From contig CM068542.1 of assembly GCA_035048495.1 (NCBI GenBank), positions 36,175,109-36,239,108 on the forward strand: 64,000 bases of DNA, given 5' to 3'. A program made the translations under genes and the position numbers. A model generated the notes under the pieces. The model made no database searches, was not told where the DNA came from, and saw only the letters and a list, made by a program, of their open reading frames with translations. Positions within the stretch are counted from its first letter, which is position 1. Each line of letters starts with the position of its first letter. This stretch comes from Euptelea pleiosperma. Taxonomy: Eukaryota > Streptophyta > Magnoliopsida > Ranunculales > Eupteleaceae. Shown here piece after piece: positions 12,504 to 20,433 of this stretch.

Positions 12504-15500
12504 TATATTCAGATATATTTTAATATATTTCTTAACTCGTAAGGTATCTTCTTTATGAATCTTACAATTTGATGACTTGAATCGTGATTCTATTTGAATC
12601 TAACATTACGATTTTTTGATCTGATTCAACTATGACAACATTGAAGAAGAGAAATAGCCTAGGATGCTTTCTCCTTGGCCTATGTTGATTGTTCTCTCAC
12701 TTGTTATGCAATATCTTGGGTTTTCTTCCTGCTTTGGTTTGTTCTTTCCCTCTTGCTGCCCTTAGTTATTAATTGGATTATTGAGGGTTTGGTGGGGCCT
12801 TGTCCTAATGAATGCTAGGGAGGATAAATCTTCTGACTGGAGAGTATCTAATATTCTGGGGATAGGAGTGTCCCTAGGTTTGACCTTTGCTGGGCATGAA
12901 GATGAAGTGCTTAAACTTCTTAAATCGATAGAAGTACCTTATAAGGAACCAAGGGATGGCTGGGTGTCCAAGGATTTAGTGGAAGTGGTTAAGAAAGATA
13001 AGGATCCTCAGGTAGTCAAGGGGAGAGTTTTGGGTTTAGAGGATGAGGTTCATTCTTGTTTTAGTGATCATCAGTTGATAGTAGTGGAGGATAATGCTTT
13101 TTCGGAGGTGAGGGTTTGGAAGGAGAACCCAAACTTCAGTCCCGTTTCGAGTGACTCGCTGGTAAAAGTATCTCTTGAACTCCAAAAGCCGGCATGTCAG
13201 TTTAACTCAGGCGAAGCTTTGGGTGTTGGATGCCGTAGAAAGGGAGGAAGGTGCGTGGTGCATCATGAGGACCAAGATTTTGTCGTCATGTCGTGGAGAG
13301 GTTTGGGGGGTAAGGAAAGGAGGGCGCTTGTGAAAAAAACGTCATTAGAAGATGGGGGTGCCAAGATGGTGATTATCCAAGAAACCAAACTTGAGAAGAT
13401 GGAGGCTAGGGATATCAAAGAGTTGTGTGGGTTTAGGCACTTCAGGTGGCATAATCTTCCGGCTGTTAGATCTTTTGGAGGTATTGTCATTTTTTGGGAT
13501 TGCAGCTTCCTAGAGATTAGGGATATAGTTGTGGGAACTTTCTCGATGTCGGTCCTGTGTAATTGTGTGGGAGAGCAATTTTCTTGGGTTTTATCTGGGG
13601 TGTACTGGCCCACAGAGTGGAGCTACTGGTCTCAATTCTGGGAAGAGTTGGACAATGTGACGGGCCTTTGGGATTTTCTGTGGTGCATTGAAGGGAATTT
13701 TAATATGATTTGGTATTCCCATGAGAGGAATTGAGGGACTAGGGTGACTAGTTCTAGATTTATGAGGGAGTTTGGAGCCCTTGTCAACTGTAATTTCCCC
13801 TAGGACCTACCTATGAGTGGGGGCAAGTTTACATGTTCTAATAACCAGGATATCCCCATCCTTAGTAGGCTGGATGTTTACCTTCTTGACTATCTATCTT
13901 CTATCTCGTAATGCCACCTTGTGGAGGAATGCTAATTGTATTGCAGGGGCACCTATGAAAATAATTTATTTGTTAAGAGAACTTGCTTCACTTTTGCCTA
14001 AGAGCAATATCTGTTATTTGGTGAAGTTATTAGAGACGCTCTTGATCTTTCTTCTTTTTCTGTATAAGTAGGCGATGGGGCCTGTAGGATATTTATTCAT
14101 TTCACTTTGTTTTTGTTCTTGCTTTGAATGGTCTCGTGTTCTGTCTTAATTATAATATTGCTGTACTCGTAATTTAATTCCTCAGTAACTTTATGATATT
14201 TTGTAAAACCCAGTAAGAAACTCAGTTTTTTCTTGCAATATATTGTACAGCCTTGTGATTGTAGTCTCGATCTGTAATGTAAACGTCAATTGAAGTCAAG
14301 GCTTCATGATTGTAAGTAATTTGCTGTTTCTCAAGTCACAATTACTTGGGTTCTTGCTTCGGAGGTCTATGCTTTGATCTCTCTATTTTATATTTCTTAG
14401 AAGAGAAGGAATATATATATATATATATATATATATGGGCTGGGATAGAATGACTAATGGAATTCTTACTAATAATCTTATTAATGGACGTGGGGCCCAC
14501 ATGCGGATGAGTTAAGGGATGATTTTTGGTGAGGGTGATCTCCTCACCATGGAGATCACCCTCACCAAAAATCAGTAATTTTTAAAACTTCTAACCCTAC
14601 CAAACGGACCTAAATTTAACGGGGAAAATGGATGGCTCAAAATTTTTCAATTTGCAATCTACTTTTCACAAGGCTACAAATGTTGGAATGGGCTGATTTT
14701 TTGTGTGGTTGATATCCACATTGAGAAGAATAGTATCACCAAAAAGCATCCCTTAACTCATCCGCATGTGGGCCCCACATCCATTAGTAAGAATTCCATT
14801 AGTCATTCTATCCCAGCTATATGTATATATATATATATATATATATAAATATATAATATTTTGTTCCCTGGAGAATGGTCAACTTGGTGTCAAGAGTTTT
14901 TATCTCTGAAACTTCATCATCAGTGCTGGGTTGGAGACATGAATCATGTTCCCATTCAATTCCATGTAGTCATATCTTCTGTTAAAGCATGTGTCTTAAA
15001 ATCTTTACTCACTACATCATTCCGCGTCCTTTTTTACTTTATTCTTGCCCTTTTATAGCCTTCACCCTGCAGCACAATACTCATTGATACTGTCATTGGT
15101 CTTCGTTGTACGTGATAGTCTCTTTTAAACTTAGTGCCACACAAATGAACTTTTCACTGCAACGTACTTTTTTTCTTGATTGTAGTCTTGTAATTTTATC
15201 CTCAGACAAAATTGAGTTCAACCTAGACGTACGCAATTTCTAAAATATTAATGTAGAGAAAATAAGAAAAATCAAACCAGTAAAGAAATATGGAAATAAC
15301 TTATAAAGTTATAATCATAGAAAAATGCCTGAGATTTGACAAAACAAAGAAAATTAAATAAAAACAAAAAATAAAAGCAATTGGGTTACCACACCCGTAG
15401 CTCACTCAGATTGTGTGCTTTGAAGCAACCATGAGGTTTCGATCCTGTCTTACCTAACCAAAGGAAAATCAAACACATGCTAGAGCTCTCTTTGCTTTAC

Positions 15501-16816
15501 CTGACTGTTCATTGAGTTATTATAGAAAGAGATATTTTAAGCATAGCTTTCCACAGCTTGTTAGCTTTAAGAAAAATAGTCCCAATGGCCCTGTGAAGCA
15601 CGTGAAAAGTTCGTTCTACTAATATGGTCCAAACTTTCTGCAATAAAACTTGGTGCTTCCTGTTCATGTGTGTGCTAGCCAACATCCATAAGCACCACCC
15701 ATACCATCCATAGAGCCTTGAAGAACAGCCATTGGGTTGACCTGATGTTATTCTTAAACCTCAAAGGTGTGCCCGGATCTCTGCTGGTGATCAGTTGTGG
15801 TAGCCTCTGATTGAGGAGGAATCTGTAGCCTGTTTGGTCCCATGAGATTGCATTCGTGCCAATGAACTACTGTCTTACAGCGTGCATGAGTACATTATCA
15901 GTAAAATGTATTATCTTATCCATTGTAGTGGTATGCACCCACTTCAGCCCCAGACTAGACGGTGGTTGCATAAGTAAACGACTAGATTTCTGGGAAACCC
16001 TGCTCGGGTGCTGCCTCTAGGTTCCTAGGTGACCCACCTGTACTGATATTCCTGATGATTAAGAATGAAATGATGACCATGAGATAGGATATTTCTGTAA
16101 ACATCCCATCTAAAAACTCCTGAAAATGCTAAGTTCATCCCATTTCTTGTTCCTGCTTGACATTGCCACGGCCAAGATCCCTTAACAAGCTCAGGAGCTG
16201 GTTCATCAAACTTCTATGGCCGGCAGAAATAGGAATGTGTTCCTAAGGTATGAAGTCGAATTCCTTGGAAGCAATCTCCAAGATTTTGTCATACCTTTAG
16301 ATTTAAGCTCTACTGGTTATTGTTTTGAAGTTCTTTTTCATAATGATTGAGATTATCAATTAAAACATAATTTGATGTCATTTAAGATATAAGATCGTAT
16401 CCTTGACCTAGGAGCTAGGACTTACCATTTAGTGAGGGAAACAGGTGGTGATGGCAATGAAATCTGGTGGAGGAGATGAAGCCGTATTCCAAACATTGCA
16501 CCGTGCTCGTGAGCTATACAGAAACAAATTGCAAGCAAACGCTGCTGCTGATGATCTGGCTTCTTTGTTTGCTGAGTGTGTCATTGCTGAAGTGCAGCCA
16601 TTAAAATCTGAACCAACACCATTTGACAATGGGGGCTCATCTGCGGCTGCGACACCAGACGCGCATGGAACATCTATACTTGCAAAATCTGGCAGAAAGC
16701 AAATCGTGTTGGACGCCTTCTCAGATGGTAGCAGCTTCATCTGTTTACAGTGTGGGGGCCTTGTGAGTAACCATCGTAAAGAGGAGCACTTAGCATACTG
16801 GTGTTGCCAAATCTGA
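855..16816 (+). CDS. Two-exon gene for a small conserved plant protein with a C-terminal Cys/His cluster
   Basis: Exon 1 is 855-989 (45 codons) and exon 2 is 16445-16816 (123 residues plus TGA), giving 168 residues. The junction is phase 0 with donor GCG|GTAAAT and acceptor AACAG|GTGGTG. The protein opens with an acidic Met-rich leader, then a helical segment containing [18 protein letters not shown]. This runs across the splice into LALQA-VVMAMK and a second helix around [14 protein letters not shown], resembling a TPR-like helix pair. A low-complexity Ser/Ala/Pro linker follows. The C-terminus has Cys145-x2-Cys148-x11-His160-x4-Cys165, a plausible zinc site spaced much like RAD18-type UBZ fingers. 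I recall no characterised function. The ATG at 855 is chosen because it is the first in frame and the reading continues smoothly across the intron. The intron is 15,455 bases of TE debris. Exon 2 alone would look like a 121-residue gene starting at 16451. Confidence 0.75.
990..2074. other. 5' part of the giant intron, no element recognised
   Basis: AT-rich sequence with no convincing coding stretch. A purine-rich block lies at about 1400-1560 (repeated GAGATTGA and GAGAAATG words). I see no TE protein or paired ends. Confidence 0.4.
2075..2215 (+). repeat. Possible tRNA-derived SINE remnant
   Basis: TTCAGTTGGCTCGG resembles a pol III A box and CACGATTTCGACTTCTCC about 35 bases later resembles a B box. 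The tail ends GGTTGGGACACCC. There is no clear target duplication. It directly abuts the LTR element that follows, so it could instead be part of that element. Confidence 0.3.
2225..5310 (+). mobile_element. Decayed non-autonomous LTR retrotransposon with two LTRs
   Basis: Two diverged direct repeats of about 500 bases (2225-2730 and 4800-5310) share the same block order: AATTTTAGGTT, TTTTGCC(C)TTT, GGATCTAATG, TATAATCAA, GATTGTTGAGGAGTT, ATCTCCCACCCT, TTGTCCCCAGTTG and a GCCTC(A/G)TC end. Immediately after the 5' copy is TTGGTATCAGAGC (2731-2743), the plant initiator-Met tRNA primer-binding site used by many LTR elements. The roughly 2.1-kb interior contains no recognisable gag or pol. LTR starts are approximate and I found no target duplication. 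Confidence 0.65.
5404..5712. mobile_element. hAT-like non-autonomous element (AAATTTCG-repeat interior)
   Basis: The ends CAGGGTTTTAAATTTCGG and AAAATTTCAACCCTTG are imperfect inverted repeats. The flanks CTTAAAAG (5396-5403) and TGTAAAAG (5713-5720) match at 6 of 8 bases. The interior repeats variants of GAAATTTCG and TTTCGGTTTC. Same structural class as 27205-27517 and 32957-33095. Confidence 0.5.
5890..6361 (-). pseudogene. Unrecognised coding remnant with one frame change
   Basis: Two overlapping minus-strand open frames (6119-6361 and 5890-6207) have protein-like composition: an acidic run [18 protein letters not shown], then an Asn/Thr/His-rich part. A single frameshift near 6190 in an ancestral frame would explain the overlap. 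I do not recognise the family. It lies antisense inside the first intron and may be transposon-derived. Confidence 0.25.
6524..6700. mobile_element. Truncated hAT-like element (left end only)
   Basis: It starts CCATGGTTTTAAATTCGG and continues with repeated GGAAATATTT and GTAGAAAT(A/G) words, ending GGAAATGATAAAATAAGCAT. The same order of words occurs inside the complete element at 39781-40845. No right end is found before unrelated AT-rich sequence. Confidence 0.4.
7053..8780 (+). mobile_element. Internally deleted Copia retrotransposon, complete with LTRs and target duplication
   Basis: The 5' LTR is 7053-7257 and the 3' LTR 8581-8780. Both begin T(G/A)TTATCAGATA, share TTCTGTAAATACCCCTTTGT and GGAGTCATTGTGACCTACAC, and end CCTAATTCAACT. 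The element is flanked by TTATT on both sides (7048-7052 and 8781-8785), a perfect 5-bp target duplication. The primer-binding site TGGTATCAGAGC begins at 7258. A polypurine tract GAGGGGGAG precedes the 3' LTR. Only the C-terminal RNase H part of pol remains, so gag, protease, integrase and reverse transcriptase are missing. The LTRs differ by many changes, so it is not recent. Confidence 0.85.
8089..8572 (+). pseudogene. Copia RNase H C-terminal remnant
   Basis: The frame reads [20 protein letters not shown], then a Ser-x-Glu-Ala-Glu motif, [16 protein letters not shown] and the [12 protein letters not shown] signature of Copia RNase H. The open frame stops at 8466. The expected C-terminus ([21 protein letters not shown]) continues in another frame up to the polypurine tract, so there is a frameshift near 8450. 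The catalytic Asp of TDADWAG and of CDN are present. The N-terminal half of pol is deleted. Confidence 0.85.
8786..9630. other. AT-rich intron stretch, nothing recognised
   Basis: Very AT-rich, with repeated GCATGCACTTGTTGCC / ATGCGCTTGTTGCCCTC words about 120 bases apart (near 9270 and 9390) that hint at an old duplication. No coding potential or paired termini. Confidence 0.35.
9631..11985 (+). pseudogene. Decayed Copia polyprotein (gag, protease, integrase; no RT)
   Basis: Reading frames change many times, but the order of Copia landmarks holds. Gag begins MENKSS and contains [21 protein letters not shown] Gly/Arg-rich [10 protein letters not shown] stretch precedes a degraded zinc knuckle ([14 protein letters not shown]). 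Then follow the protease motif WVIDSGAT (10677-10700), the integrase start [26 protein letters not shown] and a GVAERKNHH segment. The last part resembles [19 protein letters not shown]. In-frame stops and frameshifts throughout rule out function. Reverse transcriptase, RNase H and both LTRs are not found. Confidence 0.8.
12464..12500. repeat. (CA)n microsatellite
   Basis: About 18 uninterrupted CA units, preceded by CATACACATACATA. Confidence 0.95.
12781..14070 (+). pseudogene. L1-type LINE: apurinic endonuclease region fragment
   Basis: A 317-codon frame (12781-13734) carries the plant L1 endonuclease order: a degraded start SWRGLGG (residues 171-177), the metal-binding QETK (200-203), GGIVIFWD (233-240), SGVY (272-275) and EGNFN (304-308) where GDFN is usual. 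The catalytic Asp is therefore replaced. After the TGA at 13732 the same frame continues ([16 protein letters not shown], then SGGKFTCSN and LSRLDVYL), showing a broken longer ORF. The first 150 residues would be ORF1/linker sequence. Reverse transcriptase is absent. Confidence 0.75.
14411..14436. repeat. (AT)n microsatellite, left of MITE
   Basis: Thirteen AT units; a matching TA tract resumes at 14823 beyond the MITE, so the element appears to have inserted into one TA array. Confidence 0.9.
14439..14817. mobile_element. Foldback MITE (GCTGGGATAGAATGACTAA ends)
   Basis: Long inverted repeats: GCTGGGATAGAATGACTAAT at the left and its exact reverse complement at the right, continuing inward through GGAATTCTTACTAAT, GTGGGGCCCACATGCGGATG and AGTTAAGGGATG. 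The interior includes a short local hairpin GGTGAGGGTGATCTCC / GGAGATCACCCTCACC at 14531-14568. It sits inside a TA microsatellite, consistent with TA target preference. No ORF. Confidence 0.8.
15388..15457 (+). repeat. Possible tRNA-related SINE head
   Basis: GTAGCTCACTCAG (A-box-like) followed about 40 bases later by GGTTTCGATCCTG (B-box-like). The body beyond is not recognisable. It may be a decayed tRNA or SINE. Confidence 0.3.
16445..16816 (+). CDS. Exon 2 (terminal) of the Cys/His-cluster protein gene
   Basis: It follows the acceptor AACAG and reads [16 protein letters not shown] onward to a TGA at 16814-16816. It carries residues 46-168, including the Cys145/Cys148/His160/Cys165 cluster and the terminal Cys-Cys-Gln-Ile. 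Codon use and lack of stops contrast with the decayed sequence upstream. Confidence 0.8.
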   Translation: MVMAMKSGGGDEAVFQTLHRARELYRNKLQANAAADDLASLFAECVIAEVQPLKSEPTPFDNGGSSAAATPDAHGTSILAKSGRKQIVLDAFSDGSSFICLQCGGLVSNHRKEEHLAYWCCQI

Positions 16817-17200
16817 CAGCAGCAAGTACATGTTTCATGTGTGTTTTTTTTTTCCAGCTAATGTAAATTGCTCGTCTAATCCATGTACCATTACCATAAT
16901 GTTATTATACTTGTAGATGCCAGCGTTGTTTGTTTAAGCAAATGGATGCCCCGCTTTGCAAATTCAAAGTGACTTTGGACTTTGGATGCACGCCAAATGC
17001 GGTTGACAATTTTCCAATTTGCAAGAACTGCATTTTAGTTTAGTTTTTCATGCATTTGCACAGCGCCAACTTTGCACCATCTGCAAATTGCCCGAAATGG
17101 TGCTGGTGAGTGGTGACAAACATTTGCTTCATCAAATGTTTTCAATATAAATGTGGAGCCCTTGATCTTTGTTTAAATTAATGTGAAATTATACTTATTA
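16817..17200 (+). other. 3' flank of the first gene
   Basis: AT-rich, gene-tail-like sequence with a poly-T tract at 16846-16853 and several AATGTAAAT / AATATAAATG poly(A)-signal-like words (16860, 17142). No second gene is seen. Confidence 0.35.
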
Positions 17201-17294
17201 TTAATTAGGAATTTGATTGATGAGTCACAGTGGCTCCATCATAAGAGTGAGGAATCGATTCAATTTTTCTCTTACTACTCTTACTCCATCTTAA

Positions 17295-17600
17295 GAGGAC
17301 ACTGACAGTATGGATGCTTGGCCAATCACTAGGTGGACCTAAGTCAACCTGATCAATGATTTCTAAGTGTTGGATTGAAGTTATTTTCATGGGTTGATAC
17401 CAAAAGTCAGCTTGATTGATGATTTCTAGTGGTTAGATTTTAGCACCCCAATAAAAACTTAAATCCAATGGCTAGATATTACTACATTAAATGCTAAAAA
17501 GCCTAAAATTCAATGGCTAGAAATCACTAATTAAGCTGATTTTTGGTGTGTAAGTCCACACAAAAGGCGAACCAAATATCTACACGTCAATAGGCTAGAA
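17295..17600. mobile_element. MITE, family 1 copy
   Basis: It begins GAGGACACTGACAGTATGGA, then a TTGGCCAATCACTAGGTGG stretch. The interior has TTTCTA(A/G)TG words, and AATCACTAATTAAGCTGATTT then TTTTGGTGTGTAAGTCCAC as the inverse arm. The right end (ACGTCAATAG) is more decayed. Confidence 0.55.
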
Positions 17601-17929
17601 AGAATGAGCCACATGGCATTTGGGGAAAGGAACTTCAAATATGTAGGACTGTAAATTTATTGTCCAACTCTAGGACAGGAGATGAAGCAATTGAGACACG
17701 AGTTATGGACTGGTCCAGATCCATTTTATGGGTTTAATTAGATCCTTAAAATAAGATTTGGATAAAAAAAAACATATCAGATAAGGATCCAAATAAGTGG
17801 TTGCGAGCTGGATTCGGACTTGATCGGGTCAAGGATTACCTGAAACTTGCCATGTATATCTCCGAAGTTGATTGTTAGTTTTGTTTTTAAAATTTGTTCT
17901 CGTCTATTTATCTATACTATGTATAAAGA

Positions 17930-18065
17930 AAATAACGACCCTTATTTTCTGGGAAATTTTGTGAAAAAAGGTTATTTTCTGTTTCTTTTTTCCATTTTTT
18001 CCCCTGAGCGAAAAGGGTAACGCTCCAGTCCGTTATACTGTTATAACGGCCCCTTGTAAACCTTG
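17930..18065. mobile_element. Right-end fragment of a hAT-like element
   Basis: The sequence ends GTTATAACGGCCCCTTGTAAACCTTG, matching the right end of the element at 46-447 (CGGCC then TTTAAACCTTG). It contains the shared GGTAACGCTCCAGTCCGTT block. No matching left end is found, so it is truncated. Confidence 0.4.
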
Positions 18066-18484
18066 GTTGTGGTCACCAAACTTTACATTGAGGAGGGGTC
18101 AACAACAGTTGGAATATTTCCATGTCAAATCAGGTGGGCCCGCTAATTCATGCATGGATGAGTGGTCCTCATATTGCGTGATTCCTTTAGGTCAAGCATT
18201 GTGTGACGCAAAAGTTTTCCTTCACGAGGTGGGGCTCTAACCTTCCATCCCACGAGGGGATCAATTGATCATTAGCGTTCTTTCCTTAGCATTTTTCATG
18301 TCGATGAGAAAATGTAGCCAAATTTAAAAACAAAAGGAAGTCAAAAGATCTGTTTTTTACTTCATATTTTACCAACGGAAACTTGTAATTTTATTTTTGG
18401 GAACTTTAATTCCAAATTTTCTTCCTTTTATCATACACGGGTGTATGACATCATCTTCCTTATATCCAATGGCTTGCATTGGAG

Positions 18485-19065
18485 GCATGTTATATAGTAG
18501 GCAGCCCAAGGGAGGAAAAAACTACTATACAAATGGTTGCATAATTTAGAGTATACAAATGTGGCCAGAAGGTGACACGTCACTACTAAACCCCCCATTG
18601 TTAACCCAATGTTTCTGCACCCATGGTTTGATTCAAACGAATACTGTGGGGCTCACATGGGATAGCCAATAGGGCTGATTTTGGGTATCATTGAGATCAT
18701 CCTTATAAAAAATCAGACCATTCTGAAGTTTCTGACCCCACCAATTTGCTCTTCTGAAAATGAACGGCTCAGAATGAAGAGCACCTTTGATGGGATCAGA
18801 AAACTTAGACTGGCCTGATTTTTTTGGAGGATGATCTCAATCATCAATCATCCTCACCCAAAAATCGGCCCTTGGGACTCACGTATGTGTGGGCCCCACA
18901 CCATTCCTTTGGGTCAAACGCCACTGGTCACTATAATTATCCGTTCTGCGACCTCTCTCCTTAACCAGGGGCCGTCACTTCCTGGCTGTATTTGCACATA
19001 CTTAAAATATGTAACCATTTGCATACTAGTTTTTGGCAGGCACGAATTATACATGCAAGGGGCGT
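18485..19065. mobile_element. Foldback element with a nested MITE
   Basis: Roughly 100-base imperfect inverted arms lie at 18485-18600 and 18960-19065. Left-arm words GGCATGTTATATAGTAGGCAG, ACTATACAAATGGTTGCATA and GGCCAGAAGGTGAC pair with the reverse complements of the right arm. Between the arms is a second inverted-repeat element (about 18625-18950). It has TTTGATTCAAACG / GGGTCAAACGCC ends, GTGGGGC(T/C)CACA arms and AAAATC(A/G)G(A/C)CC cores, related to the MITEs at 14439 and 19503. Confidence 0.5.
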
Positions 19066-19502
19066 ATTTGCAAAATATAACGGCCCCCACGGAGCTTTCC
19101 CCGTATCACCTCAATTTCAAAAGGTCCAAAACAAAAAAAGAAAAAAAATTGACTAACCTGAGTTGTGATTGTGTTTGCTGACGTGTCACAACTTGAGCAG
19201 GGCCTTTCTGTTTGGTCTGTGCGGCCCTGGGTCATATAATCCGAATCCATGTTTGGCAATGGGTGTCAGATAACCCGTTTCGTTGACGGGTTGTCCTGTA
19301 TCTATCTAAGAAGGGAACACGAAACACCCCCCCGTCACGCGAGTGGGCACATAGTAGCGTGAGAATAACGCCCAACATGGGATTGACTTTTCGTCGTCAA
19401 TAAATTATTAAATAGTAGATAGATAATATACGTAGGGAATGATATTACCAGGCGCGTTTTCTATTAGATACTCACTAATTTCATTGCAGAGGCAATTTTT
19501 TT

Positions 19503-19890
19503 AAGGATCGGGCTCAAGGGACCCCCATTTTCTGATCCCTTTTTTGACCCCCATCTTGGCGTACCCTCGTAGAAGATGAATCAATGGCTGATTTTTGGTG
19601 GGGATGATAACCTCACCATATAGATCACCCCAACAAAAAATCAGCTCATTATGAAATTTCTAACCCATCAAATGTGGTTTTAAAGTTACACAGTAAAAAT
19701 AGACGGTCCATAATGCTTCAGCTTCTAAACCAGTCTATAAATATCAGAATGATTTGAATTTTTGTGAGGATTATCTCCTCACCATAGAGATCATCCTCAC
19801 CAAAAATCAGCCATTGATTCATCTTCTACGTGTGTACGCCAAGATGGGGGTCAAAAAAGGGGGTCAGAGATGGGGGTCCCTTCAGCCCGA
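19503..19890. mobile_element. MITE, family 2 (GGTCGGGCTGAAGGGACCCC ends)
   Basis: The left arm contains GGGCTCAAGGGACCCCCAT and CCCCCATCTTGGCGTAC; the right arm carries their inverses, GTACGCCAAGATGGGGG and GGGGGTCCCTTCAGCCCGACC. Inside are a TAGAAGATGAATCAATGGCTG / CAGCCATTGATTCATCTTCTA pair and hairpins around GATTTTTGGTG(A/G)GGATGAT. A second copy lies at 46170-47050. It ends only 270 bases before the SCE1 start codon. Confidence 0.75.
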
Positions 19891-19970
19891 CCCTTTTATA
19901 AATTTTAGCACGAAAGAAATATTTCTTCAATTGCCCTTTAATACATTTAATGCGCCTGGCTGTATCACTT

Positions 19971-19972
<2 letters not shown>

Positions 19973-20005
<33 letters not shown>
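19973..20005. repeat. (TA)n microsatellite in the SCE1 promoter region
   Basis: About 16 TA units, ending 155 bases upstream of the SCE1 ATG. It could supply a TATA element. GAGCGAGAGAGAAAGAGAG follows as a purine-rich 5' leader. Confidence 0.85.
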
Positions 20006-20007
<2 letters not shown>

Positions 20008-20160
20008 CCCTCCCCTTCCTTCCGCGCGAAGGCAATAAATAAGAACCCGGAAGGGGGATTTTTTTTTTCGAAGGGTAGAAGTGAGACGGAGAGCTGCGCA
20101 TTCCATCGTCTCAAGGCAAACAGAGAGCGACCGAGCGAGCGAGAGAGAAAGAGAGGCAAC

Positions 20161-20433
20161 ATGTCAGGAGGCATCGCGCGTGGCCGTCTAGCTGAGGAGC
20201 GTAAAGCCTGGCGTAAGAATCATCCCCATGTTCGTACTACTCTCTTCCCCTTCAAGATTTCCCATTTTGTTCTGCCTTTTCTTTTCTCTGTGTTATTGTT
20301 TTTCTCTCATTGAACTTGTTCTTTGCTCTTGCTTTTCCATTATGTCTAGGGTTTCGTTGCTAAGCCAGAGACTGCTCCAGATGGTTCCGTCAATTTGATG
20401 GTGTGGCAGTGCACAATCCCCGGTAAGCCTGGG
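20161..20433 (+). CDS. SCE1: SCE1 exons 1 and 2
   Basis: Exon 1 (20161-20229, 23 codons) and exon 2 (20350-20433, 28 codons) are separated by a 120-base intron starting GTTCGTAC and ending TGTCTAG. They encode residues 1-51, through IPGKPG. The donor after exon 2 is GTAAGT, a strong consensus. Confidence 0.93.
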
